64,000 nucleotides of DNA, from positions 682,001 through 746,000 of the forward strand of contig NZ_VFSG01000001.1 of assembly GCF_006385805.1 (NCBI RefSeq), written 5' to 3'. A program made the translations under genes and the position numbers. This stretch comes from Streptococcus xiaochunlingii (GTDB taxonomy: Bacteria > Bacillota > Bacilli > Lactobacillales > Streptococcaceae). The notes below the pieces were generated by a model. The model made no database searches, had not been told where the DNA came from, and worked only from the letters and a program-made list of their open reading frames with translations. How positions within the stretch are numbered: position 1 is the first letter of the stretch; every line of letters starts with the position of its first letter. This document shows, in pieces, positions 28,299 through 37,122 of this stretch.

Positions 28299-29141
28299 AT
28301 GAAATGGAAAATTATTGCAGATTCTGGCTGTGATTATCGTACTTATGAAAGTGCTGCACCAGATACTAGCTTTGTTTCAGTTCCCCTTACCATCCAGATT
28401 GGTGAGACCATCTATACAGACGACGCCAACTTGGATACAGACAAAATGATGGAAGATATGTATGCTACTACTACTGCTTCCAAATCAGCTTGTCCTAGTC
28501 CTGATGACTATATGAAAGCCTTCGAGGGTGCTGATAATATCATCGTTGTTACCATCACTGGTACTTTGTCTGGTAGCCACAATAGTGCTCAGGTCGCTAA
28601 AAAGCTTTATCTAGAAGACCATCCTGCAAGCAATATCCATGTGATCGATAGTTTATCAGCTGGTGGTGAAGTGGATCTCCTCGTCCGCAAACTCCATCAA
28701 CTCATTGCCCAAGACCTTGACTTTGATCAAGTGGTCGAAGTCATCACCAAATACCAAGAAAAAACCAAACTGATTTTTGTCCTGGCTAAAGTCGATAATT
28801 TGGTTAAAAACGGTCGACTCAATAAAATTATCGGAGCGGTTGTCGGCCTCTTAAACATCCGTATGGTCGGCCAAGCTAGCGACACTGGAACCCTTGAGCT
28901 CCTCCATAAAGCCCGTGGCCAAAAGAAAGCTATTTCCACAACTTTTGAAGAAATGCTCAAAGCAGGCTATAAAGGTGGACATATCACCATCGCTCACCGT
29001 CGCAACGATAAATTCGTAGAACAACTCTCAGCCTTGGTCCATGAAAAATTCGCCAATGCGGATATTGAAATTCTTCCGACCTCTGGCCTCTGTAGCTTCT
29101 ATGCTGAAGAAGGTGGCCTCTTAATCGGCTATGAAATTTAA
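28299..29141 (+). CDS. DegV family fatty-acid-binding protein
   Basis: The start at 28299 (MKWKIIADSGCDYRTYE) has GAGGT upstream and is the usual DegV beginning; the frame extends to 28260 but across the candidate operator. The 280-residue protein has ADSGCD, VTITGTLSGSHNSAQVA (fatty-acid carboxylate site of FakB-type proteins), NLVKNGRLNKIIGAVVGLLNI and the final GLCSFYAEEGGLLIGYEI. FakB proteins present exogenous fatty acids to the kinase FakA for phospholipid synthesis. fakA is not in the window. A 171-bp repeat follows 15 bp after the stop. Confidence 0.88.
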   Translation: MKWKIIADSGCDYRTYESAAPDTSFVSVPLTIQIGETIYTDDANLDTDKMMEDMYATTTASKSACPSPDDYMKAFEGADNIIVVTITGTLSGSHNSAQVAKKLYLEDHPASNIHVIDSLSAGGEVDLLVRKLHQLIAQDLDFDQVVEVITKYQEKTKLIFVLAKVDNLVKNGRLNKIIGAVVGLLNIRMVGQASDTGTLELLHKARGQKKAISTTFEEMLKAGYKGGHITIAHRRNDKFVEQLSALVHEKFANADIEILPTSGLCSFYAEEGGLLIGYEI

Positions 29142-29156
29142 CAACAAACTATAAAA

Positions 29157-29327
29157 GAGGCTGGGACAAAAGTCCTAGCCTCTCAATTGTCTTTGGATTA
29201 TCGAGCAAGACGAAGTGGTTGAGTGGGCTCTACTACGCTGATTTCATCAGATTTTACAGCCCTACTCAACTGTGCGGAGGTGGGACGACGAAATCGAATT
29301 CTAACGAATTACCGATTTCTGTCCCAC
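29157..29327 (+). repeat. 171-bp dispersed structured repeat, copy 1
   Basis: Near-identical to 38597-38767 and 54209-54379, all exactly 171 bp in the same orientation. It has three hairpins: GAGGCTGGGAC / GTCCTAGCCTC at the left end (29157-29182), a central GTTGAGT-GGCT / AGCC-ACTCAAC arm enclosing CTGAT / ATCAG, and a right-end GTGGGAC-AAATCG / CGATTT-GTCCCAC arm. The left hairpin looks like a degV terminator; the element fills most of the degV to ABC exporter gap, between convergent genes. Confidence 0.9.
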
Positions 29328-29376
29328 TCTCTTTTACCATAGAGATTCCCTTCGGTCAGGACCAGAGGGAATTTTT

Positions 29377-31023
29377 TTATTCACCAATCTCTTGGTTAAA
29401 TTTATAAAAAGTATGTTTATATATATAAACAGTTGCAAAAGTTCCTATAGCTGCAATGAGAAGATAAATTACACTAGCAATCAAGGTGGTGAAGGCCACA
29501 GCGGATAGATAGAAAGCAAATCCTATCAAAATCAGCATGACGATAATAAAGATAAAGATTAATAATCCTCTCAGGGCAGCATTTCCTCTATTACGGTTCA
29601 TCAGATCTGTCACAGTCGACCAATTGGTCGTTAAGAGCTTGTAGTCTCGTCTAAAAGCGATCACACTCAAACTCAAACTGGTCAAAAACCAAATCAAAAG
29701 CATGGCTAGAAGGGAAAGGGGATGGACTCCAAAGTAGAAAGATACCCCTACTAAGAGTACAATCGGCAAAGCAGACTGAACCGAAAAGAGGATCCAAAAT
29801 TTTTTCAAACAATAGCGTTTAAAGTCAATCGGAAGGGCACGGAGATAAGCGAAATTTTCCCGCTCCAAGGAGATTCCAATACTGGTCAAGCTTTCCACAG
29901 AGTTGAAGACTCCAATCATAAAAGCAATCAGCGATAAAGGAAGCAGGTATTGGGGCGTGAGGTAGTTTTCAATTTGGAGGGAAGCTCGCGATGCTCCTAA
30001 AAACAAGCCAAATGTGAACAGATAAGGGAAAATTGCCATCATGAAGATAACCTGCGTCAGCAAGGTACCATCACTCAGAAGCCGTTTATGGTAGGAAACG
30101 GTAAAGCGATGAAAGGCCTTCTGATCTCCTAGCTTCATCTGACTGACCCGCTCCTTGACCGCATGGCTAGAAGAAACCTCAAGGGCAGCATCATAGAAAT
30201 GAGGCAAGACCTGACTTTTTACCAGCCAAAGGAGGACTGCTAGAACCAATACCCAAGCCAACATCCCCACTAGTGCAGCTGAATCCAAAGGATTCAAGAT
30301 AAAGGTATGGAAGACCTCTATCGGAGGAAAAATGCTGGGTTGAGTGACCAAATCACCAGCTACCGAGTGCTCTGACTGGAGCATATTGATATAGAGATAG
30401 GCTCCAATGGAAATGAGACTACTCAATCCAATGATGAGGTTAGACACCAAACTCGTGTGTTTCTTAAAGACAGCTGATTTGGTAATCAGATGGGATAGGA
30501 ACAAGGTGCCTAAAAAGAGGATGGAGAGGAGAATCATGGCACAAAGAAGGCCAAGAAGGAGCCCCACCAAAACATTTCCCCCTGCTTGGATGGGCAGAAT
30601 GATGAAATAACTGATCATTGGAAGCAGGGCCATCAAGAGCACTAAAATGACCGAGATGCTCTTTCCTGCAATCACTTCTGCATCCGAAAAGGCATAGGGA
30701 CGATAAAATTGCAAATCCTTGCTCTCGTAAAAGACATTGTAAAAACTCATCAAACCTTGGGATATGGCTAAGAGCGCAAAGAGCGTAATCATATTGACAA
30801 AGGGACCAGGGCTAGAGACAAAATCATTGGTACTCGAGAGAATTCCAAAAAGGAAGAGATAAAGGAGACCGATAAAAATATAGGTCCGAATGGACTGAGC
30901 GGAAACATTGACTTTCCTAGTCGGATCCTTTTCCTGCTTCTTACGAAATTTCGCTAATTGGGCTGGCTGAGTAGCATAAATGATGTTGACATCCACTAGG
31001 CGACGAACCATCTTAAGACGCAT
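29377..31023 (-). CDS. ABC exporter membrane subunit
   Basis: The 548-residue protein has 12 or so hydrophobic segments arranged as two similar halves, each with an early cytoplasmic stretch, and no ABC domain. It follows its ATPase with an 11-bp overlap, so the two form one transporter. The N-terminal part (IIYATQPAQLAKFRKKQEKDPTRK) and YNVFYESKDLQFYRPYAFSDAEVIAGK resemble ABC-2 type permeases of unknown cargo found across Firmicutes. The substrate cannot be predicted; peptide, drug or lipid export are all possible. The copy 1 repeat lies between its stop and degV. Confidence 0.8.
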   Translation of the reverse strand: MRLKMVRRLVDVNIIYATQPAQLAKFRKKQEKDPTRKVNVSAQSIRTYIFIGLLYLFLFGILSSTNDFVSSPGPFVNMITLFALLAISQGLMSFYNVFYESKDLQFYRPYAFSDAEVIAGKSISVILVLLMALLPMISYFIILPIQAGGNVLVGLLLGLLCAMILLSILFLGTLFLSHLITKSAVFKKHTSLVSNLIIGLSSLISIGAYLYINMLQSEHSVAGDLVTQPSIFPPIEVFHTFILNPLDSAALVGMLAWVLVLAVLLWLVKSQVLPHFYDAALEVSSSHAVKERVSQMKLGDQKAFHRFTVSYHKRLLSDGTLLTQVIFMMAIFPYLFTFGLFLGASRASLQIENYLTPQYLLPLSLIAFMIGVFNSVESLTSIGISLERENFAYLRALPIDFKRYCLKKFWILFSVQSALPIVLLVGVSFYFGVHPLSLLAMLLIWFLTSLSLSVIAFRRDYKLLTTNWSTVTDLMNRNRGNAALRGLLIFIFIIVMLILIGFAFYLSAVAFTTLIASVIYLLIAAIGTFATVYIYKHTFYKFNQEIGE

Positions 31024-31756
31024 CTGGACTCACCTCTTCTCTTCGACCAGCCAGTCCAAGATAGATGGACTCTAGGCTTTGTTCTGGGTGTTGCCCCTTC
31101 AGCTCCTCGATAGTTCCATAAAAGATGAGGTTCCCCTTCTTCAGAATGGCAATCTTATCACAGAGTTGCTCTGCCACTTCGAGGACATGGGTAGAGAAGA
31201 TGACAGTGTTGCCCTTGTCCGCATGCTCCCGCATCATCTGCTTCAGATCGTAAGAGGCTTGGGGATCCAAACCAGTCATGGGCTCATCTAGAACCCAGAT
31301 GTCTGGATCAGATAGAAGAGCCCCGATGACAAAGACCTTCTGCCGCATCCCATGAGAGAAAGACTCGATGACCTCATAACGATGACTAGCAAAGTCAAAC
31401 AGATGCAACAACTGCTCCAAGCGGTCATCACATTCCTGCTGGCTCATATCATAAGAAGTAGCGACCAACTCCCAAAATTCATTGGCCGTCAATCGAAGAA
31501 AGAGATCTGGTGAGTCCGCTACATAGCCAATTTTCTTCTTTATTTCTAAGCGATTGCTATAGAGGTCCTTTCCATCTACTAGGATGCTACCGGTCGTCGG
31601 GGTGATGACACTGACTAGGCTCTTAATGGTCGTTGATTTCCCAGCTCCATTATGGCCGATCAAGCCGACAATTTGCCCATCTTCAATGGTTAAGTTCAAA
31701 TGGTTCAATGCCAGTTGACCATCGTAATCCTTGGTGACTCCTTGAAATTCAATCAT
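31013..31756 (-). CDS. ABC exporter ATP-binding protein
   Basis: The 247-residue ATPase shows Walker A GHNGAGKST (about 35-43), a signature variant ESFSHGMRQKVFVIGAL, Walker B DIWVLDEPMTGLD and H-loop FSTHV. This is the CcmA-like class common in drug and bacteriocin-type exporters. It overlaps the following membrane subunit by 11 bp. The promoter likely lies in the 105-bp gap before RocB. Confidence 0.88.
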   Translation of the reverse strand: MIEFQGVTKDYDGQLALNHLNLTIEDGQIVGLIGHNGAGKSTTIKSLVSVITPTTGSILVDGKDLYSNRLEIKKKIGYVADSPDLFLRLTANEFWELVATSYDMSQQECDDRLEQLLHLFDFASHRYEVIESFSHGMRQKVFVIGALLSDPDIWVLDEPMTGLDPQASYDLKQMMREHADKGNTVIFSTHVLEVAEQLCDKIAILKKGNLIFYGTIEELKGQHPEQSLESIYLGLAGRREEVSPDAS

Positions 31757-31861
31757 AGATTCTCCTTCTCCTATTCCACTTCCCTAATGAAAGAAAGTGG
31801 TTACTTATTTTGCCTATATTTTAGTCCTCTTTTCCTCATTTGTCAATGGAAAACTTAAGTA

Positions 31862-33490
31862 TTAAAGCAATTCATCAAAGCGATAGAGAAGGCCAAACAG
31901 ATAACTAGGAATGGTATCTAGGAGATCCTCCATAAAGACCCGTTCCCCTCTTTGATGGAGTTCCTTGCCCCAAGGTCCCAAATTGACTGCCGGCACTTGG
32001 ATCTGGGCAATTTTTTCCAAATCCAACTCGTAGACTTGAGAAGGGGTCGCCAAACTATCCAAGACGACTTGATAGCTTGCTAGGTCTCTCTCCAAGGCGC
32101 AATAACTGGTGTCACAAATGCCCATGAAGTATTCCTCCACCTTCAGGCTCAGGCCACGTCTTCCTAAATAGTGGCGGTAATCATCCACCAGGGTGCCAAT
32201 TTTGAGACTGGTGTTTGGTAAATAGCGACAGTTCATGGATGGGTAATAGGGAGGTGCAAAGCCAATAACGACCAATGGAGTCTTCTCCGCTAGGAAGTCT
32301 AAGTAAGCTTGGATCTGCTGGATGGCAATGGCCTGATAGCTGACTCCAGCTAAGAAAGCTTGGTAGGCCCTTTGCTCACATTGCTCTTGGAAGCTTGAAA
32401 ATCCTTCCTTCTTTTGGCAACGATCCAGCAATTCTTGATAGCTGATCACCCTTGGTTGACCTATCACATGTTCTTGTCCTGCTTGGTCCTGGAGGGACAG
32501 GTATTTGGCATAAAACTCATCAACCGCTTCCTGGCTCAACTCCTTGATGCGTTGCAGCAATTCCTGAGGGGTCTTTTTCAGATGCAGCACACTGAAATAG
32601 CCAACAGCGTAGAGGACAGTCGATACATCATACTGGTCCTTCAAATCTCGCAGATAAGACCAAGAAGGGAGAGGAGACTGCTCTCCCAGAGCTTGGTCGG
32701 ATAGGTCTGGATGGAGGTCCAATTTCGATGCGACTGCTATCAGAAGAGAGAGGGCGTTGATTCCTTTAAGTGGCTCCTTCATATGGGATAAGACCCCTTG
32801 GGCCACGACGACTGGCATGAGCTTGCCGACAGTACCGATGTGCAGGACCTTCTCCTTGTCACTAGTGGCTTCAAAGGGTTCTGAATCGACCGCTAAGACA
32901 TAATCCAAGTCAAACTCATCTTTTAACTGACAGAGCAAAGCCAAGGCTCCTCTCATCCCACGTGAATAGGACTCCTCATCTCCCACAGAAAGGTAGAGGA
33001 GGTTGACCTGACCCCCTTCTGGATCGGAGGCGTAGGCTTCTAAGACACCCAGTTGGAGCGCTAAGGCCGCCTTCATGTCACAAGAACCTCGTCCAAATTG
33101 CCATTGGCCAGAATCTAGGTCCTCCTGCATTTCTGATCGAAAATCAATGCCCTTCAAGGCATGAACCAGTGCCTCGGAATCCAAAGCTATAGGGGCTAGG
33201 GGGCCGTAATCTTCTAGATCTACCGTATCGTGGTGGTGAAAAAGGATCACTGTCTTTTTCTTGCCCTTATCGACCAAGGCCCAATTGACACTGCGATGAA
33301 GATGGTCATTGGGAAGAGGGTAGCGACCAAAGTGCTGGGGGTGACTCTTGAAATATGGAATAGACCCAATTCGTTGGTCTAGATAGTCTTCTATCTCCCT
33401 TTCTGTCTCGGTATTAGTAAAGCTCGGTATGGACATTGCCTCTTGAAAAATGGTGGCAATTTGTTCTTGGAAATGTTCTATGGATCTCAA
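31862..33490 (-). CDS. M20-family peptidase, RocB-like
   Basis: I set the start at TTG 33488-33490 because AAGGAGG lies six bases upstream; the frame extends to 33535 without a comparable site. The 542-residue protein has M20 metal-binding motifs ILFHHHDTVDLEDYGP and GRGSCDMKAALALQL, and the acidic pair VGDEESYSRG. The extra length and the C-terminal PYYPSMNCRYLP block match RocB, the arginine-utilisation protein of Bacillus, whose exact reaction is unclear. It probably hydrolyses a peptide or acyl-amino acid in the cytoplasm. It lies 66 bp after the surface peptidase gene, possibly co-transcribed. Confidence 0.78.
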   Translation of the reverse strand: MRSIEHFQEQIATIFQEAMSIPSFTNTETEREIEDYLDQRIGSIPYFKSHPQHFGRYPLPNDHLHRSVNWALVDKGKKKTVILFHHHDTVDLEDYGPLAPIALDSEALVHALKGIDFRSEMQEDLDSGQWQFGRGSCDMKAALALQLGVLEAYASDPEGGQVNLLYLSVGDEESYSRGMRGALALLCQLKDEFDLDYVLAVDSEPFEATSDKEKVLHIGTVGKLMPVVVAQGVLSHMKEPLKGINALSLLIAVASKLDLHPDLSDQALGEQSPLPSWSYLRDLKDQYDVSTVLYAVGYFSVLHLKKTPQELLQRIKELSQEAVDEFYAKYLSLQDQAGQEHVIGQPRVISYQELLDRCQKKEGFSSFQEQCEQRAYQAFLAGVSYQAIAIQQIQAYLDFLAEKTPLVVIGFAPPYYPSMNCRYLPNTSLKIGTLVDDYRHYLGRRGLSLKVEEYFMGICDTSYCALERDLASYQVVLDSLATPSQVYELDLEKIAQIQVPAVNLGPWGKELHQRGERVFMEDLLDTIPSYLFGLLYRFDELL

Positions 33491-33556
33491 TGGAAGCCTC
33501 CTTCTGATGGACTGGATCCTTTGATATGCTATCACCCTTGGGCGATCAGTCTGGTA

Positions 33557-36500
33557 TTATTGATCTTCTTTGCGACGGTAGACAACTTTCCACAAGCTAG
33601 TCGCAAGGACGGTTAGCAAGCCATAAACTGTCCAGATATTTACTGTTTCTCCAGTTTCAGGCAAGTGAGCTTCCTCCTTTTCAGGCAAGCGAGCGACACT
33701 TTCCTCTCCTTGACTTTTGCTTTCGCTGACGTGTGCTAATTGAGCCAATTCTTCTTTCTGTTCTTTACGGAAGTCCATTTGGTCTCGTCCAACTGGTGGT
33801 TGTTGTTCCAGATGACTAGCTTGATCAACAACAGAGACCTTACCGGCTTCTTCCACTACAGTAGGCTTCTTCTTAGCAATTGGGAGAATACGATCTGCCA
33901 AGCTTGCATATTCAGTATCCTTTTCACTTGGCTGGTAGCGGAATAAGAGCGACCGACTAGCTTCGACAGTTGGGATGGTTGTTGAAATAGAGTCTGTCTT
34001 GAAGGTCACTTCATATGGATCCGCAAAATAGATATAATCCGGATCATAGGTGTGTAGGCTCAAGACCAGACGATGACCTTTCTTCACTGTGTACAAGTTT
34101 GGTTGCAAGTACATGGTGTAATCATGGAATTCATTTTCTTTGACATCAATAGAATGACTAGAACTTGCTGAGTCATAGCGAGATGCTGGATTAGCCAAAT
34201 TCATCCAACCACGCGCAATCACCACACTCTTAACCTTGTGGGTCTTATAACGTTTGAGAGGCAGAGTCTCTAGGTTGCTACCGTTCCAGTAACCTGTCTC
34301 ATCGATGGTTTCTTTTTCCAGTGTGCGCGTGCTGTAGCCATCTTTATCATAGGTGATTTCTTCCTTAACGACATCAAATTCCTCATCGGAAACATCCATC
34401 AGGGTCGCACTGACATGGGCATGGTTCTTGTCTCCCTTGACAAAAGCTGCGCTAAAATGCACCGGAATATGACCTTTAATGGTCGTATCTTGGTCGACGG
34501 TGGCTGCATAGGAAGCTGCCACTTCGGAAGAATGGAAGGCTGCATCCTGGTTGCGTGTGGTCCAGTTGTTTCCCGTGCCATAATAATCCCCCGTTACTGT
34601 TACCTCTTCCCGCTTAGAGTAGATCCGACCTGAGATAGCTTGATCCGTATCCCATTTGTCAAAACGGTGCCACTTGCTAGGATCCAAATTGTCCTGAGCC
34701 GTTACTTGTGGGAGATTTTCAATGCCATTTTCGATACCGTAGAGGTAATGGCTATACCAGAGATTCATCAGGTCATTAAAAGCTTGTCCTGCCACTTCTG
34801 TCCCTGACCAACGCGTGGATGGATAGATGTGATTGCCCTGGTGGAGCAAGACCTTGGGATCGATTCCTGCCTTCTTATAGGCTTCCAGCATAAGTTCGAA
34901 ATGTTTAGGCTTGACGTTGTCATCATTGAGCCCTTGGATAATGAGAGGAGTTGCCTTTAAGTTGGCTGCGTTGAGCGTGTAGTCGCGTTTCGCATATTCT
35001 TCGTTATAATTATGACCATCCTTGTGTTGGAGTTCATTGAGCTTGGTGATGTAGGCTGCATAGTAATCCTTGACCTTGTCCCAATCTTCCTTGTCAAGGA
35101 TACGACCAGAGGTATAGACAGATAACCAGGAAAGGTCATTGGAAGCACCTGTATCAAGGGGAGATCCTTGGCTGTTGAAATGGTCATACCAACTGGCAAT
35201 CCCTGCTGCTGGCACAATGGTCTTGAGACCTTCCACTCCAGTAGACGCCACTCCAAAAGTTGTCGTACCTGCCCAAGACAAGCCTGTCATGGCTACATTT
35301 CCATTGGACCAGTCTGCCTTGACTTCATGGTTGCTAGTCTTATCTGAGTAGGCTTTACGTTTGCCGTTAAGCCACTCCACGATATTCTTGTAAGCTGCCA
35401 CTTCAAGGTCTGAGCCGGTCGTATTGATCCCATCGGATCCTTTTGAGCCCAAGCCACTGCTGGTCACCACTGCATAGCCACGAACCAAGTAGTAATTGTA
35501 CCAGTTGAGATTTTCATAGTCATAGTGTGTATAGTCATTCGAGCTTTCACGAGGATTGACATAGTACCATTCTTTTGGATCGGTCGCTTTGGCTACTTCT
35601 TCTGTCGTTACAGTTTTGCTGGCTTGGCGTTTGGCAGGTTTTTCATAGAGCTTGGCCATCTCGAAGTTTCCACCTTCTTTGAGACCAATTCCCTCTAAGG
35701 TACGCTCTTCGGTCGTCCCTGTTACATAAGGGCTAGCTTCAAAGATACTGGCAGCCTTATAGTCCCCATTGACAGCAGCTTTTGGCACCTGTACAAAGGT
35801 CTTGACTAAATCCGGTTTGCCATCTCCATCCGTATCATAGTCAGTTTCAACATAGACAATATAGCGGACGATGTCACTCTTATCATAGGAATAATGCTCA
35901 ATATCATCCCCAGGTGAAAATGGGAAGATGGGCTGGGCTCGTCCATTCAAAAAGAGAGGTTTCTTCCGCTCTGCTCGGTATGCAGTATGGAGCTTTTTAG
36001 CCACTTCTACCATGCTGGAGAGATCCGTGACCGGTGCAGAACCCTCTACTCCCTCCTTGACCATTCCTAAGCTCTTAGCAAATGCCAATCGATCTTTATC
36101 GGTAGACCCGACTTGATTCTCCTTGGTCGAGGCCCAGTTCAAGAGCTGGTTGACAGCGTCTATCACTGTAGCTTCCTTCTTCACATCTGACTCTGCTACT
36201 GGTTGACCAGTCACTTCTGAAAGTTCTCCTAGAGTCACTTTAGGAGCGCTAGAAACTGGAGAAGGATTCTTCTCTGCAACAGACACTTCTGCTGATTGAG
36301 GAGCATCACTAGTAGGCTGGACTGGAGCTTTTTCTGCTACAGCAGTCTCCTTGGTCGGAGAGGATTCATTTCCCGTTGTCGGCTGAATCGTTGTAGGACC
36401 TGTTTCAGCAGTCGCTTGGTCCAAGTTAGGTTGATTCGTAAGCTCCTTCTTAGGAGACAGCTCCCCACTTGCTGGAACTGCATCTGAAATAGGAGTGGCT

Positions 36501-36649
36501 TCAGCTGTACTTGGCTGTCCCACCTGGGTAGTCAAGGCTGGTTCTACACCATTCGTAGCTACTTCCTCCGCCTGGACATGGCGCGCCAAAACAACTGGAC
36601 TCAGTAACAAACTTGCAAAAACAATCGAAACAAGGCTAGATTTTTTCAT
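33557..36649 (-). CDS. LPXTG-anchored X-prolyl dipeptidyl-peptidase-like surface protein (S15), copy A
   Basis: Start at 36649 (MKKSSLVSIVFASLL) with AAAGGAG seven bases upstream. The 1030-residue protein has a signal peptide (cut after about residue 28), a Pro/Thr/Ser-rich linker to about 150, an S15 alpha/beta-hydrolase region with the nucleophile motif GLSWAG (Ser458), a later Asp in LNDDNV and His in HQGNH, then a galactose-binding-like C-terminal domain (PepX C type). It ends with LPETG, a hydrophobic helix and RRKED: a sortase substrate. An internal DTDGDGKPD resembles a calcium-binding loop. Wall anchoring implies trimming of proline-rich host peptides at the surface, unlike the usual cytoplasmic PepX. 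It is paralogous to the 39348-42419 protein. Confidence 0.88.
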   Translation of the reverse strand: MKKSSLVSIVFASLLLSPVVLARHVQAEEVATNGVEPALTTQVGQPSTAEATPISDAVPASGELSPKKELTNQPNLDQATAETGPTTIQPTTGNESSPTKETAVAEKAPVQPTSDAPQSAEVSVAEKNPSPVSSAPKVTLGELSEVTGQPVAESDVKKEATVIDAVNQLLNWASTKENQVGSTDKDRLAFAKSLGMVKEGVEGSAPVTDLSSMVEVAKKLHTAYRAERKKPLFLNGRAQPIFPFSPGDDIEHYSYDKSDIVRYIVYVETDYDTDGDGKPDLVKTFVQVPKAAVNGDYKAASIFEASPYVTGTTEERTLEGIGLKEGGNFEMAKLYEKPAKRQASKTVTTEEVAKATDPKEWYYVNPRESSNDYTHYDYENLNWYNYYLVRGYAVVTSSGLGSKGSDGINTTGSDLEVAAYKNIVEWLNGKRKAYSDKTSNHEVKADWSNGNVAMTGLSWAGTTTFGVASTGVEGLKTIVPAAGIASWYDHFNSQGSPLDTGASNDLSWLSVYTSGRILDKEDWDKVKDYYAAYITKLNELQHKDGHNYNEEYAKRDYTLNAANLKATPLIIQGLNDDNVKPKHFELMLEAYKKAGIDPKVLLHQGNHIYPSTRWSGTEVAGQAFNDLMNLWYSHYLYGIENGIENLPQVTAQDNLDPSKWHRFDKWDTDQAISGRIYSKREEVTVTGDYYGTGNNWTTRNQDAAFHSSEVAASYAATVDQDTTIKGHIPVHFSAAFVKGDKNHAHVSATLMDVSDEEFDVVKEEITYDKDGYSTRTLEKETIDETGYWNGSNLETLPLKRYKTHKVKSVVIARGWMNLANPASRYDSASSSHSIDVKENEFHDYTMYLQPNLYTVKKGHRLVLSLHTYDPDYIYFADPYEVTFKTDSISTTIPTVEASRSLLFRYQPSEKDTEYASLADRILPIAKKKPTVVEEAGKVSVVDQASHLEQQPPVGRDQMDFRKEQKEELAQLAHVSESKSQGEESVARLPEKEEAHLPETGETVNIWTVYGLLTVLATSLWKVVYRRKEDQ

Positions 36650-36670
36650 ATACAAACTCCTTTGAAAGGT

Positions 36671-36698
36671 GTCGTTTTAACGGTTTATCCGAAACGAC
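36671..36698 (-). other. Hairpin in the leader of the copy A surface peptidase; rest of the 36650-37122 gap
   Basis: GTCGTTT / AAACGAC with inner CGG / CCG lies 21 bp upstream of the start codon, before the ribosome site and without a T-run, so it may tune translation or mRNA stability. The gap of 473 bp to the divergent amylase otherwise holds the amylase promoter (37064-37092) and no convincing gene; a 61-codon TTG-initiated frame at 36874-37059 is unsupported. Confidence 0.45.
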
Positions 36699-37036
36699 AA
36701 TAAGTAGACAAGATCATTTTTCAATAGATGCAGTAAAAACGAACCCTCCTTTCAACAACGGCATCTCCTCCTGTCCGCAAGCTAGAATTCCTCTCATTTG
36801 GTATACAGCTAGCTTTCAAACAGGATAACAACTTAACTGACAGCAGGGAAAATCCTACAGACATTCCTTCCTGTCAATCAAATGATGGAGACACTTCTTC
36901 GACTGATAGTCCCTTTTTAGACAGATTGAGCCAACTTGAACAAAACCGAAAAAAATAGTTCCTATTCATGAGGGCAAATTCCTCATTTTTCTCATGCGAG
37001 AGCTCGTTTCCAGCCCATTTATCCTTAATCCAATAA

Positions 37037-37092
37037 AGACAGCGTTTTCGAGAGTGCAAACCTTTGCCCTATCCTGTCATTTTTGGTAAAAT
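37037..37092 (+). promoter_or_regulatory. Amylase promoter with cre-like site
   Basis: TTGCCC (37064-37069), a 17-bp spacer and TAAAAT (37087-37092). A cre-like sequence at 37037-37050 matches 11 of 14 consensus positions and lies just upstream of the -35, compatible with CcpA control of a starch or maltodextrin gene. Confidence 0.5.
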
Positions 37093-37122
37093 AAGGCATT
37101 ATTCACGAAAGATGAGAACAAA

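Noticed and set aside
29157-29327. The 171-bp repeat as a BOX or RUP element of pneumococcus
   Set aside because: The modular boxA/boxB/boxC pattern and RUP ends as I remember them are not present; the three-hairpin plan is different.
36874-37059. 61-codon frame on the minus strand in the gap between the surface peptidase and amylase genes
   Set aside because: It starts with TTG, has no ribosome site, overlaps the amylase promoter and cre region, and its product resembles nothing I know.
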